9,594 nucleotides of DNA, from NCBI GenBank assembly GCA_965658355.1, contig CBFHRX010000041.1, positions 1-9,594 on the forward strand, written 5' to 3'. Position 1 is the stretch's first letter, and the number at the start of each line of letters is the position of its first letter. Below, piece by piece: positions 7,408-9,594 of this stretch. The notes under the pieces are model-generated. The model was given only the letters and a program-made list of their open reading frames with translations, searched no databases and had not been told where the DNA came from. Position numbers and translations under genes: made by a program. This DNA is from UBA11891 sp965658355 (lineage in GTDB: Bacteria; Bacteroidota; Bacteroidia; Flavobacteriales; Flavobacteriaceae).

Positions 7408-8265
7408 TTAGGATACCCATTGTAGCCGCAATTTCTTTCCTGCTGCTTGTTGGGCTAAAAAATTTCGCTCTTCTTGGTCTATCGTCAGTATTCTTAAATA
7501 GCCTCCGCTTACTTGACTATCGGCCATGGCCACCAATAAGGTACCAGCTGTCGACACTTGAACGGTCCCCGGATGAATAAGCCCACTCAAAGGCTGTATT
7601 TTCAAGGGCTTTAAGTTTCCCTCTAGCCGATAGCCCATTCTATCGTTACTGCCTATTAAAAAGCTGGTGTTGAAAAGTTCCTCCTGAATAGAAGCCGGAC
7701 ACTGCGCCCAGTCAATACCAGGGCTTACCCGAATAAAATCTCTTTCTTCAAAAGCTTTTGCAGACTTTCTTTTTTCGGTCAGGAGCGTCGGAGGAAACGA
7801 ACTTGAAACAAAGGGAAGCTTCTCCCCTTTTTGAACTCTTGACTCCGGGCTAATGGGGGCATATTGAGAGCGGCTCCCAAGGTAAATCGCTGTTTGCAAT
7901 CCACCCAAAAAAGCAAGGTAAGAACGCACTCCATGGGTCATTTGCCCAAGTTGAAGAACATCCCCTGTATCGCATAAAATAGGGCGGTCTTGTTCTTTCG
8001 GCTCACGATTTAACAAAACCTCTTGTTGGGCACCGCTACACACGACCCAAACCGGGTCGTTAAACAATAAAGTAGGCCCCGACAAAGTCATTTCCAAACT
8101 AGCAAGCGGACTTTTATTTCCCACGAGCCTATTGGCAAGGCTGAAACTTTCCCAATCCATCGGCCCCGACAATGGAACGCCTTTAGAGCGCCATCCGATG
8201 CGACCAGAATCCTGGATTGAAGTGTAAAACCCAGTTTTAAGAAGTTGGCAAAAGGCCTTTTTCAT
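7408..8265 (-). CDS. pxpC: 5-oxoprolinase subunit PxpC (carboxyltransferase-like)
   Basis: One of three subunits of the prokaryotic ATP-dependent 5-oxoprolinase, which opens pyroglutamate to L-glutamate. PxpC belongs to the biotin-dependent carboxyltransferase-like (KipA/AHS2) family. It has 285 residues, slightly short of the usual 300-310 but with both ends present. Signatures in order: T-S-I-Q-D-S-G-R at 15-22, G-V-P-L-S-G-P-M-D at 29-37, A-N-R-L-V-G-N at 44-50, L-E-M-T-L-S-G-P at 57-64, S-N-D-R-M-G-Y-R-L-E-G at 206-216, and G-T-V-Q-V near 233-237 with A-D-S-Q-V-S-G-G-Y at 248-256. The ATG at 8265 lies 29 bp inside the end of pxpB in another frame; the conserved region begins only about eight residues in and no later ATG fits, so the overlap is probably genuine. 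An allophanate hydrolase part (urea amidolyase) or the sporulation regulator KipA are homologous alternatives, but the pxpA-pxpB neighbours decide for 5-oxoprolinase. Confidence 0.93.
   Translation of the reverse strand: MKKAFCQLLKTGFYTSIQDSGRIGWRSKGVPLSGPMDWESFSLANRLVGNKSPLASLEMTLSGPTLLFNDPVWVVCSGAQQEVLLNREPKEQDRPILCDTGDVLQLGQMTHGVRSYLAFLGGLQTAIYLGSRSQYAPISPESRVQKGEKLPFVSSSFPPTLLTEKRKSAKAFEERDFIRVSPGIDWAQCPASIQEELFNTSFLIGSNDRMGYRLEGNLKPLKIQPLSGLIHPGTVQVSTAGTLLVAMADSQVSGGYLRILTIDQEERNFLAQQAAGKKLRLQWVS
8237..8265 (-). other. 29-bp coding overlap pxpB/pxpC
   Basis: The last nine codons and stop of pxpB are read in a different frame as the first residues of pxpC (M-K-K-A-F-C-Q-L-L). No alternative ATG downstream in pxpC keeps its conserved T-S-I-Q-D start region intact with a normal lead-in. 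The arrangement favours translation of pxpC by ribosomes terminating on pxpB. Confidence 0.8.
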
Positions 8266-8965
8266 GCTTGTATTTTGGACTGTATTGTGGTGTTGCTAGA
8301 ATCTCTTTATAAGTTGCTTCCTTGATTTCGATCCATTGAATTTGGTCACCTGGCTCTAGAATAAAAGTAGGGGTTCGGTCACGATCAAATAGTTTTATCG
8401 GACATTTTCCGACAAGCTGCCAGCCTCCCGGACTCTCTTGTGGATAGATCCCCACATAGCGCTCTCCTACCGCAACCGATCCTGCGGCGACTCGCAAGCG
8501 AGGTTCCGCATGTCTGGGCAATTGCAATTCTGCTGGCAAGCCCTGTAAATAACAAAAGCCCGCTAAGAATCCATAACATTGCACACTTACTTTTTGGTGT
8601 AAAAAAGCTGTTTTATAAGCCGCCACTTTAGCAAGATCTTGCTTGAAATAGGCGGCAAGATCAGACCCCTCAGAGACTTCCCAATAAAGAGGTATTTCCC
8701 AGCTTTTATAGGGTATGGCGGCAAGCATGTTCACTTCTTCATAGCTTTGAGCGATTTGCTGGCGAAGCTTTTGAGTAGAAATTGCATAGGATGTAATGAT
8801 CAGAAAGCCCCTGGGTTCCTGGATGATTTCTTCAACAGCTTCTAGACGATCGGTCAACAAACGAACCCACTGGCAGCGACGTAAAATATCGGCATGCGAC
8901 CCCACCAATGGACTTATTTCGACAAAGCAATGGGTGTCTTTTGGAAACTGTAGACTGTAGGTCAT
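8237..8965 (-). CDS. pxpB: 5-oxoprolinase subunit PxpB (KipI/AHS1 family)
   Basis: Second subunit of 5-oxoprolinase, of the KipI / allophanate hydrolase subunit 1 family, acting with PxpC in pyroglutamate ring opening. It has 242 residues. An N-terminal region of about 85 residues leads into I-P-L-Y-W at 91-95. The C-terminal cyclophilin-like part carries Y-G-F-L-A-G-F-C-Y-L-Q-G-L-P at 131-144, L-P-R-H-A-E-P-R at 149-156, A-G-S-V at 161-164, G-I-Y-P-Q-E-S-P-G-G-W at 172-182, K-L-F-D at 191-194 and E-P-G-D at 204-207. The family motif normally reads G-F-x-P-G-F, and here the proline is alanine (A135), a modest divergence. The ATG at 8965 overlaps the pxpA stop as ATGA, and its own end overlaps pxpC by 29 bp, so the three are one transcript with coupled translation. 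Length is normal for the family (about 210-245). Confidence 0.93.
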   Translation of the reverse strand: MTYSLQFPKDTHCFVEISPLVGSHADILRRCQWVRLLTDRLEAVEEIIQEPRGFLIITSYAISTQKLRQQIAQSYEEVNMLAAIPYKSWEIPLYWEVSEGSDLAAYFKQDLAKVAAYKTAFLHQKVSVQCYGFLAGFCYLQGLPAELQLPRHAEPRLRVAAGSVAVGERYVGIYPQESPGGWQLVGKCPIKLFDRDRTPTFILEPGDQIQWIEIKEATYKEILATPQYSPKYKHEKGLLPTS

Positions 8966-9594
8966 GATGCTGCAATTTGGGAAAGGTGTTGGGCGTGATT
9001 CAGTGCATTGGGGGTATCACTGTGCAAGCATACCGTCTGGCAATGCATGGGGATTAAGCTGCCTTCCACTGTTTGAACCTGCCCCTTACAAAGATTTCGA
9101 TATTGTTCCTCAACTGCCCTAATAGAGGTTAATACGGCAGCGGACTCTTTTCTAGAAAGCAAGGTTCCCGATTGGGTATAGCGCCTGTCAACAAAACCTT
9201 CTTCCCATACGCTAAAGCCCGCTTTTTTTAGCTGGGCTGCCCAAGGGCTTCCAGCCAGGGCAAATACGATTCCCTTATAGGCTATCGCATTTAGAACCTC
9301 TATAAAACAAGCCCCCAAATCGCTGTCAAAGGCCAGCTCATTGTAGAGGGCACCGTGCGGCTTTATATGATGCCAATCGGCTCCTACTTCGTCTAAGCAG
9401 TCTTGAAACAGTTGCAGCTGCACAAGCAGTGCTTTTTGGAGTTCTTGGGGTTTTACAGAAAGCGAATGGCGTCCAAAATTTTCACGATCAGGATAGGATG
9501 GATGTGCGCCAATACGAACCTCTTCCTCTTGTGCCCATCGCATCACTTGGCATATACTTTCCCGAGAACCGGCATGACCTCCACAGGCGATGTT
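8962..9594 (-). CDS. pxpA: 5-oxoprolinase subunit PxpA (LamB/YcsF family), N-terminus cut by window edge
   Basis: Subunit A of ATP-dependent 5-oxoprolinase, of the LamB/YcsF family; with PxpB and PxpC it makes glutamate from pyroglutamate, a cyclisation product of glutamate and glutamine. The visible part is 210 residues plus a TGA stop; about 30-40 N-terminal residues lie beyond the right edge. Counting from the edge, N-I-A-C-G-G-H-A-G at 1-9 is the family's conserved N-I-A-C-G-x-H-A-G, followed by I-G-A-H-P-S-Y-P-D at 28-36, F-G-R at 40-42, I-K-P-H-G-A-L-Y-N at 77-85, G-F-V-D-R-R-Y-T at 133-140 and C-L-H-S-D-T-P-N at 189-196. A GTG at 9546 could be mistaken for the start, but the conserved residues upstream in the same frame show the gene continues. 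It is the first visible gene of pxpABC; its promoter is outside the window. The 4-bp ATGA overlap ties it to pxpB. Confidence 0.94.
   Translation of the reverse strand, partial: NIACGGHAGSRESICQVMRWAQEEEVRIGAHPSYPDRENFGRHSLSVKPQELQKALLVQLQLFQDCLDEVGADWHHIKPHGALYNELAFDSDLGACFIEVLNAIAYKGIVFALAGSPWAAQLKKAGFSVWEEGFVDRRYTQSGTLLSRKESAAVLTSIRAVEEQYRNLCKGQVQTVEGSLIPMHCQTVCLHSDTPNALNHAQHLSQIAAS

Noticed and set aside
9544..9546. GTG start for a 194-residue PxpA
   Set aside because: The same frame upstream encodes the conserved N-I-A-C-G-x-H-A-G motif up to the window edge, so the gene is cut by the edge, not short.
1..9594. Search for mobile elements, CRISPR, tRNA or a novel defence system
   Set aside because: No transposase, direct or inverted repeats of useful length, spacer array, tRNA-like fold or unknown gene cluster was seen; every long frame is explained by a known metabolic gene or its antisense shadow.

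Overview
The window (9594 bases, one internal run of 97 N) looks like chromosomal metabolic DNA from a member of the Bacteroidota, most likely Flavobacteriia. Three things suggest this: the gene order ilvD-ilvB-ilvN-ilvC-ilvA with near-zero spacing, the lack of Shine-Dalgarno sequences before any start, and protein sequences that read like flavobacterial homologues recalled from memory. No database search was possible, so the genus is not assigned.

Right to left on the minus strand, positions 6445 down to 1 hold a tight branched-chain amino acid operon: ilvD (dihydroxy-acid dehydratase), ilvB and ilvN (large and small subunits of acetolactate synthase), ilvC (class II ketol-acid reductoisomerase) and ilvA (threonine deaminase, cut by the left edge). 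Together these convert threonine to 2-oxobutyrate, and pyruvate or 2-oxobutyrate through to the 2-oxo acids of valine and isoleucine; only the final transaminase (ilvE) is missing from view. Two junctions are TAATG stop/start overlaps (ilvB/ilvN and ilvC/ilvA), one gap is 2 nt (ilvD/ilvB) and one is 19 nt (ilvN/ilvC), so the five genes are almost certainly one transcript. The 97-N run falls inside the N-terminal coding part of ilvB.

A 232-bp AT-rich divergent intergenic region (6446-6677) separates ilvD from a plus-strand nitroreductase-family flavoprotein gene (6678-7403). That gene converges, with only 4 bp between stop codons, on a second minus-strand operon.

The second operon (9594 down to 7408) is pxpA (cut by the right edge)-pxpB-pxpC, the three-subunit ATP-dependent 5-oxoprolinase that recycles pyroglutamate to glutamate. 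Its genes overlap by 4 bp (ATGA) and 29 bp.

No mobile elements, CRISPR arrays, tRNA or rRNA genes, or phage or defence genes were seen. The content is ordinary core metabolism. The points most worth checking are the gap length in ilvB, the coupled gene junctions and the unexplained leader of ilvD. I found no convincing new biological system here.
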